From positions 8,054,001-8,118,000 of the forward strand of contig NC_077243.1 in assembly GCF_947179165.1 (NCBI RefSeq): a stretch of DNA of 64,000 nucleotides, written 5' to 3'. Position numbers and translations under genes: made by a program. Positions within the stretch are counted from its first letter, which is position 1. Each line of letters opens with the position of its first letter. Shown piece by piece: positions 47,201 to 59,543 of this stretch. The notes beneath the pieces were generated by a model. It made no database searches and had not been told where the DNA came from. It worked only from the letters and a program-made list of their open reading frames with translations. The DNA comes from Solanum dulcamara (taxonomy: Eukaryota > Streptophyta > Magnoliopsida > Solanales > Solanaceae).

Positions 47201-49440
47201 AACCTTTATTTACAAAGTCATAAAATTTTTCTAAAAAAAAAAAGATTAAACAAATATAAAAACTTTATATTTTTTTAATAAATAAATAAAAATTAATTAT
47301 ACTAAAAAAGTCGGATAAACGTCAACCGTCTGAATAGTAGTAGCTGCATCAAACGACGACACAGCAAAGATTCCCAGATTTAATGTGGTGTCACTGACAC
47401 CCATTATAAAAGAAAAGGATTCCACAATTGGTCAAAAACGAAGCATATCTGAGATTGTTCCTTGTAATCTTGTTAAGTAATTTTTTTTTACTTTAATTTA
47501 TATATATTGATAGTATAAAAAATTATTACAGTAATTACCAGTGTGTTTTAACATATTGTTCCAAGTTAGTACTGGTTTTATTTTTTAGATCATTATTTTT
47601 ATTTTTATGATCCATCCACGTTAAGAAATTAAAACTCTCTCGAGTGTAATGACTTCGGAAATTTTTCTACGATGGTAAAATTAACTCATTAAAATTTAAT
47701 TTTTGCGACATGCTTAGACCAACTCGCTTAGTTGAGAGAGACTCTTACCTTGATGAATTTAGATTAAGTTCAAGGTAAAAACTTAATGGCATCTATTCAG
47801 TATTTATATTAAATCACTATAGGCATGACATGTGTATCTTCTCGCTTATGATCAACCAATATATTCATATGGGAAAATATAATGTTTTGTAGATCGAGGT
47901 CCTTGCCCTTAGTACTTAAACAAGATTAACTATTATCCCCTTACTAAATTAAATAATTAGAGAAATTTCATATGATTTGGTATAAACATCATAAGCACGG
48001 CGTAGAGCATTTCTTTGTTAAAAGCCTAGATGTTCGCGTCCTATCGGAATCTGCTCAGTGGTCAGTTAGTAGTACTGCACTGTTATGCCTGCGCTTTATC
48101 TTGTTTTCCGTGCACGACACTAATGCTTTGATAACGTGGTCCAAAAATATTATCTCCAACTTGCTCAGTTGCTAAGTTTAGCTAAGCCTTGGATAAATTT
48201 TCAATGCAAATAGCAAAAGCATGCTGTGGACAACCTCCAAGTAACCTATCCCACGTCCACGATTGCCAGTTTATTTTTGGAGTACTGGATGGAGCAGATC
48301 ATGTTGGAGTATAAAATGCTTTTATCAACAGAGTTTATTTCTTCTTTTTCCAAGATGGTATATATTCTTTGTATTTGGGATGTTCTCGAACCGAGTATAG
48401 CAAAGATAGATTTGCGATCTAACTTCTTGTGTTCGCCCTTTAAGGTATTTAATATTATATTTATTAAAAAATATCGGGTTCAGATAAACTTAAAACTTAT
48501 GAATTGCATCACTCCTTAGCTTGTGGAGTAACCTACTAGCTACTAGAGAAGAATGTGGGCGAATTATTTGATTCAATTGATCCAATTACTTTTAGTTCGA
48601 AATATTTTTATGTATACTAAAAACATTCAAAATATAATTAATAAAACTACACTTATTTTGAATTCACTAGCTATGGATCCTCGATTTGCCTATATATGCC
48701 TGTCCTTATGTTACATTAGCTAAACGTTCTTTTAAGAAGATGATTGGTACTTAAAAGAACTTTAAAAATTTGCTGAGGAAGATTGCTGAAGGTTCTTTAA
48801 TGATTTGCTGGGATTATGAACAAAAAGGGAGCTGCTTTAATTTTTGTTAAAGTTCCTTCTCTCATAATTTGGCCTATCTGTTGTTTAATTTAACCAAATT
48901 ACGATAGAAGAACTTTTACAAAAAATAAAGCAACTCCCCTTTCCCCCATAGTTTGACTTGAAGTAATTAGTAAAACTGTTGTCATGTAATTAGAAAATTA
49001 CATGTTCGATCTATAAAAAATAATCTAATCTCTTGCAAAAATACAAATTAAAATGGTGTACAATAAATTTTTGTGATCAAACTCTTTACGAATCCTGTGC
49101 ATAGCGCGAAAGATTAATGTATCAACCTTCCCCCCCCCCCCCCCCCCCCCCCGATCTTCTGTGGTTTAATTACTGAAATCCCCTATTTAGATCTGAGTCA
49201 GAACTGTGTTATTTTCTTTTGTTAAAAGAATATGGACAATGAGAATCTCTGTCTCTTTGTTAAATAAGTTACACAAATTAATATTATACGCCGAAAGTAA
49301 AAAATAAATAAAATGAACATGGGTCAAAAAAATAATGTCAGTAAAATAGGGAAGTACAGAAAAACACTTCATATCTTCTATTTATGTCGTTATAAGTTTG
49401 ACTCAAAACATAGAAGAGGCCAATAGCCAAGCAGGTGAAA
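47201..49440. other. Intergenic DNA upstream of the BURP gene
   Basis: No gene supported. 49085-49120 (aatcctgtgcatagcgcgaaag) may be a degraded piece of the SINE seen at 53680. The region nearest 49441 must contain the promoter of the BURP gene, but I cannot point to a definite TATA box. Confidence 0.4.
49130..49152. repeat. Poly(C) tract, 23 bp
   Basis: Pure run of 23 C residues about 290 bp upstream of the BURP gene start. Confidence 0.9.
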
Positions 49441-51555
49441 ATGGACAGAAGAAATGTCAAGCTCAACATTTCTCTTCTTTTGTTCTTCTCCTTCTTGTCT
49501 TCTTCCTACACTGTAAGTATAACTAACTAGCTTATACTTACACTTTTATCTTTTTTAATATCGTCAATTAAAAAGTATTAGTGATAAGTTGGTATTTTTG
49601 CGAACTTATGTACTTTTTACTGATAAATTCATACATTTGTCCCTTTGATTGTAAAATTTTCTACATTTTAATTTCTATTTTGTCTCTTGCCATTACATTT
49701 TTTTTTGTAGGCTTATTCATTGGCTCAAACAAATGCACAAATTAGGAGGGATTCATTAATACCCAAAGAAAATCCATTTACAGTAAAAGCTTCAGTTGTT
49801 CGATATTGGAACAAACAAATTTCTAACAAACTCCCTAAACCAGATTTCCTTTTCTCAAAAGCCTCGCCGCTCTCCGCCGTGGACGCCGCCTTCTTCACAA
49901 ATCTCGCCGCCCAAAAGTCACTTTCCGCCCACATTTCCACCTTCTGCTCCTCCGCCAAATTGTTCTGTTTTTCCGAATCGAACACATACCTTGACAAAAC
50001 CCCTAGTAAGGACGCAAATTTTGCTGTCTACAACAAAAAATTCGGAAACTATGGATCCGGTCGGCTCGGCGGAGGGGACACTTTCACGAATTATTCCGAC
50101 GGCGTCAATTTCGCCACCGGAGAATTCACTAAATACAGCCGGAGCTCCACCGGCCATCATGAGGATTTCACGAGTTATGCCGCGGACGGGAATGTAGCTT
50201 CTGGAAATTTCACATCCTACGCCGCAGGTGCTACCGGCGGCGGAGGAACTTTCCAGAACTACATGCCACGTGTCAATGTCCCGGATCTTCGATTCGCTTC
50301 TTACGATTCGGATGGTAACAATCATAAACTTTCATTTAATAGTTATGTGGGTGATACGAATTCCGGAAGGGAATTTTTTATCAGTTACGCGAAAAATGGA
50401 AATGGGGTTCCAGCTGAATTTGCTACCTATGGTGACACATCAAATGTTATTGGATCATCGTTCAACGGCTATGGTGAATCGGGCAATGCTGCAAATGACT
50501 CGTTTAAGGCTTATTCGTCGAATTCTAACAACCCGAATAATAATTTCAAGAATTATGGGTCGGGTGGAAACAGTGGAATTGATAGTTTCGCAAGTTATAG
50601 GGATGCAGCAAATGCAGGTAGTGACACATTTACATCTTATGCACGGGGTTCAAATTCAGGCAAGGTGAATTTTTTGAATTATGGAAAATCATTTAACGAA
50701 GGACAGGACTCTTTTAAAGGATATGGTACTCAAGGAGCAAAATTTCCTTCTGTTGGGTTTAAGGTTTATGGTGTCAACAATTCCTTCAAAGAGTACTCTC
50801 CAAAGGGTGTCAATTTTGCTGGATACACAAAAAAACCCAGTCCGACAGCCGGTTCTTTGAAGACCAGTGGCAAAACCGTGAATAAATGGGTAGAAGAGGG
50901 TAAATTTTTCCGAGAATCCATGTTGAAGGAAGGTACCGTGATGAAAATGCCTGACATTCGGGATAAAATGCCCGGAAGGTCATTTTTGCCCCGGGCAATT
51001 TCGTCTAAATTACCATTTTCTACCAAGGAATTGACCGAGCTCAAGTCGATTTTCCTCGCGAAGGAGAACTCCACCATGGAACATGTGATCGTGAACGCGC
51101 TCGCCGAGTGCGAGCGCGCTCCAAGTCCAGGCGAGACCAAGCGATGCGTGGGGTCCATCGAGGACATGATCGACTTTGCGGTCTCGGTTTTAGGACACAA
51201 TGTGGTAGTAAGGACTACGGATAACGTAGCCGGGTCAATGGGAGAAGTAATGATAGGAAAGGTCAACGGAATCAACGGCGGAAGAGTGACCAAATCAGTG
51301 TCGTGCCATCAGAGCCTGTACCCTTACCTACTGTATTACTGCCACTCCGTTCCCAAAGTGAGGGTCTACCAAGCAGACATTCTTAACGTAGAGACAAAGG
51401 CTAAGATAAATCACGGTGTTGCCATCTGTCATGTCAACACGTCGTCATGGAGTTCGGATCACGGTGCATTCATAGCATTAGGGTCGGGGCCTGGTCTTAT
51501 TGAAGTTTGCCATTGGATCTTTGAGAATGATATGACTTGGGCCATGGCTGACTAG
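49441..51555 (+). CDS. BURP-domain polygalacturonase-1 beta-like cell-wall protein
   Basis: Related to the non-catalytic beta subunit of tomato polygalacturonase 1, a secreted cell-wall protein that binds and localises the enzyme and affects pectin breakdown. Two exons: 49441-49512 and 49711-51555, 638 aa. Exon 1 encodes the signal peptide (MDRRNVKLNISLLLFFSFLS). Exon 2 starts with a propeptide-like segment. A repeat domain with 21 FxxY units (FAVY, FGNY, FTNY and on to FAGY) follows, and then a C-terminal BURP domain with its CH signature: CHQSLYPYLLYYCH, CHVNTSSW and CHWIFENDMTW. Length is like the tomato beta subunit. Intron 1 is GT-AG (49513-49710). The intact frame and wall-protein layout make a functional gene very likely; the exact paralogue is not clear. 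Confidence 0.95.
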
Positions 51556-53679
51556 GGAGTTGATTGGAATGACGTGGCTATTTACTAATCCAATATTTAC
51601 TTTTATTTGAATTTTAGTTTATATGTTGCCACAACTCCAAAATATATTTTGTAGTCCCACTATTTGTTGACGAGGTTTCGTATTGAAGGCATTTAATGAT
51701 TCGATTTTCTCGTATCATATAATGAGTGAAGTTGATCAATTATTTAAGCAAGTGATATCGTTCATTTCAATTACTAGTCATGTCGACTAACTGAATCTGT
51801 TTAAATTGTTGATGTTTTAAAAAATAAAAACGGCATGTTACTTTTAATTTTTTTTCCTTATTAATTCAATTTGGGAATAAACTGGTAATCTAGACAAATA
51901 CTTATATAATTAAGGGTTAAGTGTCATTCTTATGATTGCGAAAACCTTTTATAAAAAAGGCAATATCAATGGAGAGTACTCTCTTGGTTTCTTTATATCA
52001 CAATGTCTAACTCCACATAGAATTCTAAAAAGAAAGAAATATAACTGAACTTGTGATATTTAACTTGCCACGATATAATATATAACTGAACTTGTGATAT
52101 TTAACTTGCCACGACATTATTATAGCTATAAGAAATTAAGAATTAATCAAGAAGGATCTGAAATTTGAAGTTTATGAGTTCTTAATAATTTCAAATTAAA
52201 AAAAAATAATCTTTATATGTACCTAAGTGGAATTGGGCCCCCATACAAAAGGTCAACCGAGCTTAAATGAGTTCCTTCACTATAATTGAACCCAGTACTC
52301 TCGATACCCTAGATCCGCCCCTGGAATTAACCCAAAAAAAAAAATGCATTCGGGATGGAGAGTGGAGACCTTAAATCAGTTGAGAAATAGCAATACCATA
52401 GCTTGTAAGATATTTTTCATGGAACAAAAATGAAAAAAAAAAAAAAAAAGTAACCCATAAAATGAAACAGTAGTATTTTTTCACAAAACAAAGGGCGAAG
52501 AAATTGATGAGAAAGTAACAAAGGGTGTTGTGTACAGGGACCTCTTTGTCTATTCATCACTTAGGAACAGTATGTTTTTTTAGCTAAAATATGATGGCGT
52601 GAAGCCATAAGAACTCTGATGATTGAATATATATGCACGCCTTTGGGCAAATAACAGTAAAAAGGGGAAAGCATGCAGACAATGAAATTTTTGCAGCTTT
52701 GAGTACACTCAAAGGAATATAATGCATCATAATGTGATGTATAGTAATAAAAAAATTATAACAGAACCGCACTATGCAATTATTTTTCGTTAACAGAAGT
52801 ACATGTATGATGAAACATAAATTCGACATTCATTGATGCTATAATTACTAGTGAGAAATCATGGATCATGATCTCATGTATGAAAACTAGTTGATGAATT
52901 TTTCTATATATAGCGATAGTTCGATCTTGATTACGAAATATAGTGATAGTTTGTCTATTTATGAAACGTAACAACATTTTATTTCAAAATGCATGTAACG
53001 GAATAAATTGTATTCCCGCACAAGTAAAATATGGTTTGAACGCTATTGAAATACATTGTATCCATGCCATTCACTACTTAAAAATCATTATTTTCTCATT
53101 AAAATTTCCCACTGATAAATGTTCAGTGGCTATTCCATAGATATTTTGATTGAATGATCAGTGAGAAAAGAAAAAATATCTAGTGGCTATTTCTAGTATT
53201 TCCATGAGAATTTATTTTCGGCCTGTGTTTTTCCTATGAACTAGTTCGGTGGAAATGGGGTAAGAAAATTATATTTTGTAACACAAATTTCTCATTGATT
53301 CATGGTTGGAAAAATCTCTATTTATATTTACACTATACGACATTTGTATTTTATGAAATACACTTGGAAAATCTGACTCAAATTAAACGGACCATATATC
53401 TCAGGCCCAAATTCATTGAATGATGATTCTTTATTTTGGGCCTTACGTCATTTGACTACTTGATCAGTCTCTCAAAAGTTTCGTAAACATTAGATTTGAT
53501 GGTCAGTTTTGGGACATATTAATACTTGGAAAAACTATTTAAAAAAATACATTTAATTGTGAAATTATTAATCAAAAAAGGATTCAACCTAATTTATTTG
53601 GTAATTTTTTTAAAATTCCACAGTGAAAAAGTCCAATTACAATTTATCCTGAATTTTTTGATAATTACCCGAATTCAAG
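51556..53679. other. Intergenic DNA downstream of the BURP gene
   Basis: Starts with the likely 3' untranslated region of the BURP gene. A 41-bp unit (starting tataactgaacttgtg) is repeated in tandem at 52040 and 52081. 52147-52325 holds text typical of a Solanaceae dispersed repeat (gatctgaaatttgaagttt ... tagatccgcccctgg); related wording occurs at 60964-61058. No gene supported. Confidence 0.45.
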
Positions 53680-53802
53680 CCTGGAAACAGCCTCTGGCAG
53701 AAATGCAAGGTAAGGCTGCGTACAATAGACCCTTGTGGTCGGGCCCTTCCCCGGACCCTGCGCATAGCGGGAGCTTTAGTGCACCGGACTGCCCTTTTTT
53801 CC
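53680..53802 (+). mobile_element. SINE copy (5' truncated)
   Basis: Contains gaaacagcctctggcag, aaggtaaggctgcgtac, ggcccttccccggaccctg, cgcatagcgggagctttag and tgcaccggactgccc, ending in a T run. This is a very common Solanaceae SINE body. It is related to the TS SINE at 14935, sharing aacagcctct and ggtaaggctgcgtac. The tRNA-like head is missing. Confidence 0.8.
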
Positions 53803-53809
53803 AGATTTT

Positions 53810-54080
53810 TGATACATACGAATGACGCTGATACATCGCGATTTGATACATAAGTCCTTTTTAAGATACATCGTTAGTTGATACAAACCAAACATTGTAA
53901 TATCAATAAAACTTATGAATCAACTTATAACACCTAATATATCATGAACAAAACAAAAATAGCATTAAAACTTATGTTTTACTCATACATTGTGTGCTTG
54001 GTTTGTATCAACTAGCGATGTATCATGAAAATGACTTATGTATCAAATCGCGATGTATCAGTGTCATTCCTATGTATCAG
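53810..54080. mobile_element. Foldback MITE built of GATACAT motifs
   Basis: About 271 bp with inverted arms of about 80 bp. The left arm (gatacatacgaatgacgctg, atacatcgcgatttgatac) is the near-complement of the right arm, which ends at about 54080. GATACA occurs several times in each arm at uneven spacing. No coding capacity; no clear target duplication was fixed. It begins within 10 bp of the SINE's T run. Confidence 0.75.
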
Positions 54081-54232
54081 AAGATGGATTTTTGAAATTT
54101 TTACAAATGGTAGGGAATAATTGAAAATATAAGAATATAAGATGTATAATTTGGTAATTTTTTCAATTTATTTAGACTTAATGGATCAGCGGCCCAAACT
54201 ACATAATATATCAGCTGCCCAAACTACAGACT

Positions 54233-54988
54233 TTATATTTTGGGAAAACTAAGCTTATGCCCCGTAAAAGCAAATTAATTACAAACAAATACCCATTTAC
54301 AATTCAATTCCCCCCTCCAAAGCATGAGATTCGCGAGCAACATACCGTCGCATTATCAATATACTGACATGGTATTATTGAGGTTGCTTCAGTCCTTAAT
54401 GATACCACCACAGTATATCTATATACCGTCATAGTATCATTGATGTCTACTTCAATCCTTTAGCTACATCTCCATGAAACAATCATATACTTGCATGGTA
54501 TCATTAATGATCATTTCATATAATCATTATGGATCGTTTCATACAAATGTTAAATGATACCATCACAGTATATAGTGTATATATATACTGTGATGGTATC
54601 ATAAAGGGTTTCCTAAGTCATTCGATATTACATGAATGATACTACCACAGTATATCGTATATTATAATGATGGTGAAAACCCTTAATGAGACACTTTTAA
54701 AATCCTCAATTATATCATAAAAATATTTTGATAACTTATCGGTATCAAGTAGGACTGAGCTTAATCCTCTGTGATACTCGATCGGTATTTGATATTCTAT
54801 CGGTATCATGTAGGGTGGACGCTTACGTCAGCATGACGTCAGTGCGCGAATTTAAAAATAATTAAAGGGGGTATAAGGGTAATTAGTTTGGCCGAAGAAG
54901 TATATAAATGAATTATTTAGGAAAGGGGTATGGAGTGGTAAATAGTTTGTTTAAAGGGTACATTTTGTGTAGTTTTCCCTTATATTTA
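54233..54988. mobile_element. Mutator-like element with internal hairpins
   Basis: The element at 54242-54979 (738 bp) starts GGGAAAACTA and ends TAGTTTTCCC. The flanking 9-mers ttatatttt (54233-54241) and ttatattta (54980-54988) agree at 8 of 9 bases, suggesting a decayed 9-bp duplication. Inside are repeated copies of GATACCAYCACAGTATAT in both directions. One pair forms a perfect 21-bp inverted repeat (54554-54574 and 54582-54602) with a 7-base loop. No coding capacity. Confidence 0.68.
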
Positions 54989-57196
54989 TTTGAAATAACA
55001 ATATTTTAAATAGGGAAGTTTTTACAAATAGCAAATTTAAGGCTTAAATAAGACTCCATAGCTATACTTTCAATATTTGCAAAACACAACTATACTTTTA
55101 TTTGATATGCCTCTAAATTATGTATTTTTCTCGTGATGGATACAAAAAAAATATATACAATCTAACTGAATGTAGTAAATTTCGGATTATATTTGGTAAC
55201 CTCCCTTAATTTACTCTCTCATTATTCCTGTTACGTACATGACTCTTTATTCTTCATTATCTCTCATCAATCCTGAAATTCAAAAACTCATCAATTTCTT
55301 TCGTTTGTTTTTCTAAAAAAATCAAAAATATTGATACATCTTGCAAGGAAATTTGGAGCAGTTCATAAACGTTCTTCCACCATACTCTTACAATACATGG
55401 CTCGTTTGGAGACATCATAGTTGTTAAAAAAATTAAAACTGTTTAGGTAATTGACCCCCTATTTAGATCCAAATATAGTCTAAATTAAATTCAAAATCAT
55501 AGTTGAATTTGCGTTGATCATCATTTATTTTTGCAATTTGCAATAATTTGGAATACATAATTATGAGATTTATATGTCGAATAAGTTGTGATACAATTTT
55601 GATATATCATTCGAATTGTATAAAGAATATTCGAAGATTTGAATACACATGTGTACATTATATAAATTTGAATTTGGATACAATTTGAATGCTTTGGTGG
55701 TGAATTAAGTTCGAAATACACCAAAAAATATATTTTTATGTAGTTGAATTTAAATACAACTTTGATGTTGTTGGTGATGAATACACTTATGTAGTTTAAC
55801 TAAGAATGTAATACAAAATAAGAATAAAATACAAATTGAGACTGAACTGAAAAAATTTAATTATTATACAAATAAATCTTGGATAAAAATAATTTTAGAA
55901 TACAAGTAAATTTGGGATACAAATAAATTTTGGATACAAAAAAGGTATTTATAATACAAATAAACATATAATACAAGTAAGTTGAGGATGTAGATTATTT
56001 TGTAATTCAAATGAATTTTTTTATACAAGTTGTGGAATATAAAGTGTAAGGCTGAAATACAAAAAGGTTTTATGTGCGATGCAAGGTGGTAATACAAGAA
56101 AAAATTTAGAATATAAGATACTTCGGCTCAAATTGATGAATAATTTGAAAAATAAAGATACATAAGAGACTAAAAAAATACAAAATAGCACTAAAAATGG
56201 CAAATAAATATGAAAAAATACATAGTTACCTGGTTCGGCGGGATTCTGATGGAAAATCGTTTAGAGGATTTTTCGTTTTGAGAAAAAAAATGAGCAAAAA
56301 TCTGTAATGAGAGAGAATTGGTTGGAATATAAATAGATAAGGAAGAATTAGAAGAGAGAGTGTATTTGATTGGGAGGGAAAGAATGATGTATTTTAGGAT
56401 TATAATTAAAATCAAATATTTTGCTATAAAAACAATATGTAGTCTTTTTTTATAATATTTTTAAATTATAGCTATTATAAATAAATAAGTTGATAATTTT
56501 GACTAGTTCCATATATGACATATAATGAGAGTTTGAGTTTAGTAGTAAATATTGCAGGCTAAGTGTGAATCGGTAAACATTTACACTATATAATACTCAA
56601 AATATACTAGTTAATAGTTTATCGTATATTGTGTTTTGTTTATTTACGTATTTATGTCTATTTATCATAAAAATGACGAGATTTACAATCTCTAAAATAT
56701 AATACGATGTATATTAAGAAAATATTGCAGGCTAAGTGTGAATCAGTAAACATATACACTATATAATACTCAATATATATTAGTTAATAGTTTATCGTAT
56801 ATTGCGTTTTGTTTATTTACGTATGTATGCCTATTTATCATAAAAATGACGAGATTTACAATCTCTAAAATATAACAAATCTAAAGATGTCTTCCTCTTA
56901 TTCACCTCCTCACGAACATAGATTCAAAGGCTCAATCAAGAGCCTAATCTTCAACTTGATCAACTTTTGATTTGTTGTGTGTCATGAGCAACAATCCGTG
57001 CATTTTGCATTCATTCTCAATTGTTATAACAGTGCTAAAGTTTTAGACTAGAACTCATATTTGATCTATATATCTATATTTTTGTCACTGCTCCGATACA
57101 ACACTATCCTTTAATTGTCATTAATAATTTCGCTAGCATCTATATGTCAAAACAATGGTATCCCGTATCCATGCTGGCCTTCAGGCTCACCTCTAT
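54989..57196. other. Intergenic DNA
   Basis: Very AT-rich; no gene. Short frames here are low-complexity. The only structure seen is the tandem duplication at about 56547-56878. Confidence 0.45.
56547..56878. repeat. 173-bp tandem duplication
   Basis: A unit starting aaatattgcaggctaag at 56547 recurs at 56720 with a few substitutions; both end in gagatttacaatctctaaa. Confidence 0.88.
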
Positions 57197-57585
57197 AGCC
57201 TGTTTGGATTAGCTTAAAAAAGTAACTTTATATATGAAGTGCTTTTAGAACTTTGAAGTGCTGAAAGTTATTTTTATAAATAAGCAGTTGAGTGTTTGGA
57301 TAAAAGTGCTTATGTTGAAAATAAGTGTTTGAATTTTAGGGTTAAAAGAATAAAAAGGGTAATTTGGGAATTTAGTTAAAATATAATGGATATAAAAGTA
57401 ATTTTCATGGTCAAACAAAATGGCTTTAAGCACTTAGAAAAAAAATAATTAGAAATCCTAACTTTTCATTTTTGACCGACTTTAAGAACTTTATGACTTA
57501 AAGTTAGCATTAGACAAACACGTCCAAAAATTAAAAAGGGGCTTTAAGTTGGTTTTGACCAACTTAAAGCCCATCCAAACGGGCT
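57197..57585. mobile_element. hAT-type MITE
   Basis: About 389 bp with ends AGCCTGTTTGGATTAGCTTA and the near-complement of AGCCCGTTTGGATGGGCTTT. The subterminal regions are also partly complementary (aacttaaagcc / ggctttaagtt). The 'gcccgtttggat' end is typical of plant hAT MITEs. The 8-base flanks do not match cleanly. Confidence 0.75.
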
Positions 57586-58382
57586 CCTAATACTATGAGA
57601 ATTTAGTATCTATACTTATATTCTTCTGGGCAACTTGCCATGCGTAGCCAAGTACAGTAGATAATTTATGCTTATAAATCATAAATTATAAGCCTATTCA
57701 AATAGGCTCTAATTAACGTTATTCATCATTTACTATACGAGATAAAAAGGTACCATCGCAACACAAACAACCTAATACTCACATAAATTTATATTATTAT
57801 TATGAGATAATTTCAAAGACTCATATTCCTATGGTTTACGATATTACCTCTGTCTCCCTTTTTTTCATTTTCTTGTAACCGTTTCTTAAACCTATTTAAA
57901 ATAAATATAAATTAATTCAAATTTAAAAAATTTTATCATTCTTTTTATTAGTTTCTTCATATTAATGAATATTGTCAAAAAATTTTGTTTAATAAATACT
58001 TTGACAATAAATCGACACAAATAATTTTTCTTAAAAAGAAAGTAACACAAATAAATTTCCTTGCAGCACGAGCTTACCATCACTTTCAATTTATTTATTT
58101 TTATATTTTCTTTTCTGATTTTGCTCCTATTCTTTCTCAGTTGCCAAATCAAATACGTTGGAAATCAAGACTTTAATGACCAACAAATTATGTCTCAACT
58201 TTTCGGGCATGCTTAATTTCTCAAAAACTAGTTTTCATTCGTAACAGAATTAATTAATTTCGTAGATGAAAAAGTTGGTTATTATCTCTAACAAAATATG
58301 GATAATAATGAAATTTTAATCAAACAAGCCGATGAATTATCTCAATTTATCCAACCAGAATATTGTATGTTTTGGGTACGTA
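57586..58382. other. Intergenic DNA
   Basis: AT-rich with no gene seen. The short palindrome agcctattcaaataggct at about 57690-57707 may be a remnant of another hAT-type end. Confidence 0.4.
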
Positions 58383-59061
58383 GGGGTGTACATTGATCGG
58401 GTTGATTCGAATTTTTTAAATATTAAATCAAATTATTTGTACAAGATTTTTAAATCTATAAATCAATTCAAACTAACAAAACTCAGGTTTTTCAACCTTG
58501 GGTTGTTTCGGGTTTTTTTTTGAATTTTTTGGGTTTTCAATTTTTTTTTTGGGATTTTTCTTGTAACATATTCATACCAACATATAATTAACTTGTGTTT
58601 CAAATATTTCTTTAGTCCTATCAAAATACAACTAACCTAAGGTGATTCTTAAGAAAATAACATAAACTATGAGATGAATGATGACACTAAAATATTCAAC
58701 TAAAAAATAATAATGAAATCTCATAAAATAAATATTGGCAAATTAATATGTCATAATGAAAATGATCATAATTTGAAAGTATTAAATCATGCTAAAATAA
58801 GTCTAATAAGTATTAATTACATGACTAAACATTAAAGAAACACTGAAATTATGTTATATATTTTAATTGTCAAATTAAACCAATGTAAACTAAAGAACAA
58901 ATATTCAACACTATTGTCACTCTTAGTGTTGAATGGCTTCTTTTTGTTAGCATTAGTATTGATTTGATTTTGAGCTTTATTAAAGTTAATTAGTAATATT
59001 TATGGACTATAACCTTCGTTGGACCACTCAAAATTCTAAGTTTCAAATTTGAAATAATATA

Positions 59062-59336
59062 CTCCCTACGTTCCTTTTTACTTGTCAAATTTTGACTTGA
59101 CACACTTATTAAGAAAACAATGATTGATATATGAGTTTACCATTTTACCCCTATTAATTGATAGAGTCTTAAATATATTTATTCATTACACGTTTCAAAG
59201 ACATAAACTCCATGTTAATAAATTCAGGGTATAATAGGAAGAATTTTTTTTGTTTTTGCTTGATTTGTCAAAAATGACAAGTAAAAAAGGAAATCAAATT
59301 AGAAAATATTTGACAAGTAAATAGAAACGGAGAGAG
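59062..59336. mobile_element. Stowaway-type MITE
   Basis: A 275-bp element: CTCCCTACGTTCCTTTTTAC at the left, with its near-complement ending GGAGAGAG at the right, flanked by TA on both sides (59060-59061, 59337-59338). Subterminal cttgtcaaat and atttgacaag are inverted. Confidence 0.88.
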
Positions 59337-59543
59337 TATTAAAAGATAAAAAGTATGAAGAAAGTATAAGAAATATTTATAAATTATATCAAAGTAAATA
59401 CTTTTATGTATAAAATAAATTTTTTTTATATATATATATATATATAATGTCGGGTTGATTTGATCTCGGATTAATTTTTTTTAATTAAAATCAAACCAAC
59501 ATAAGTATAATTGATTTTTTTCTGATACCAAATTAAATCAAAC

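Noticed and set aside
49918..50325. Minus-strand frame of 135 codons, and others opposite the BURP gene
   Set aside because: Shadows of the long repeat-rich BURP exon; only the plus-strand frame has a signal peptide and the CH motifs.
53810..54080. CRISPR-like spaced repeats (GATACAT)
   Set aside because: Spacing is irregular, the repeats are short and in inverted arms, and the genome is eukaryotic.
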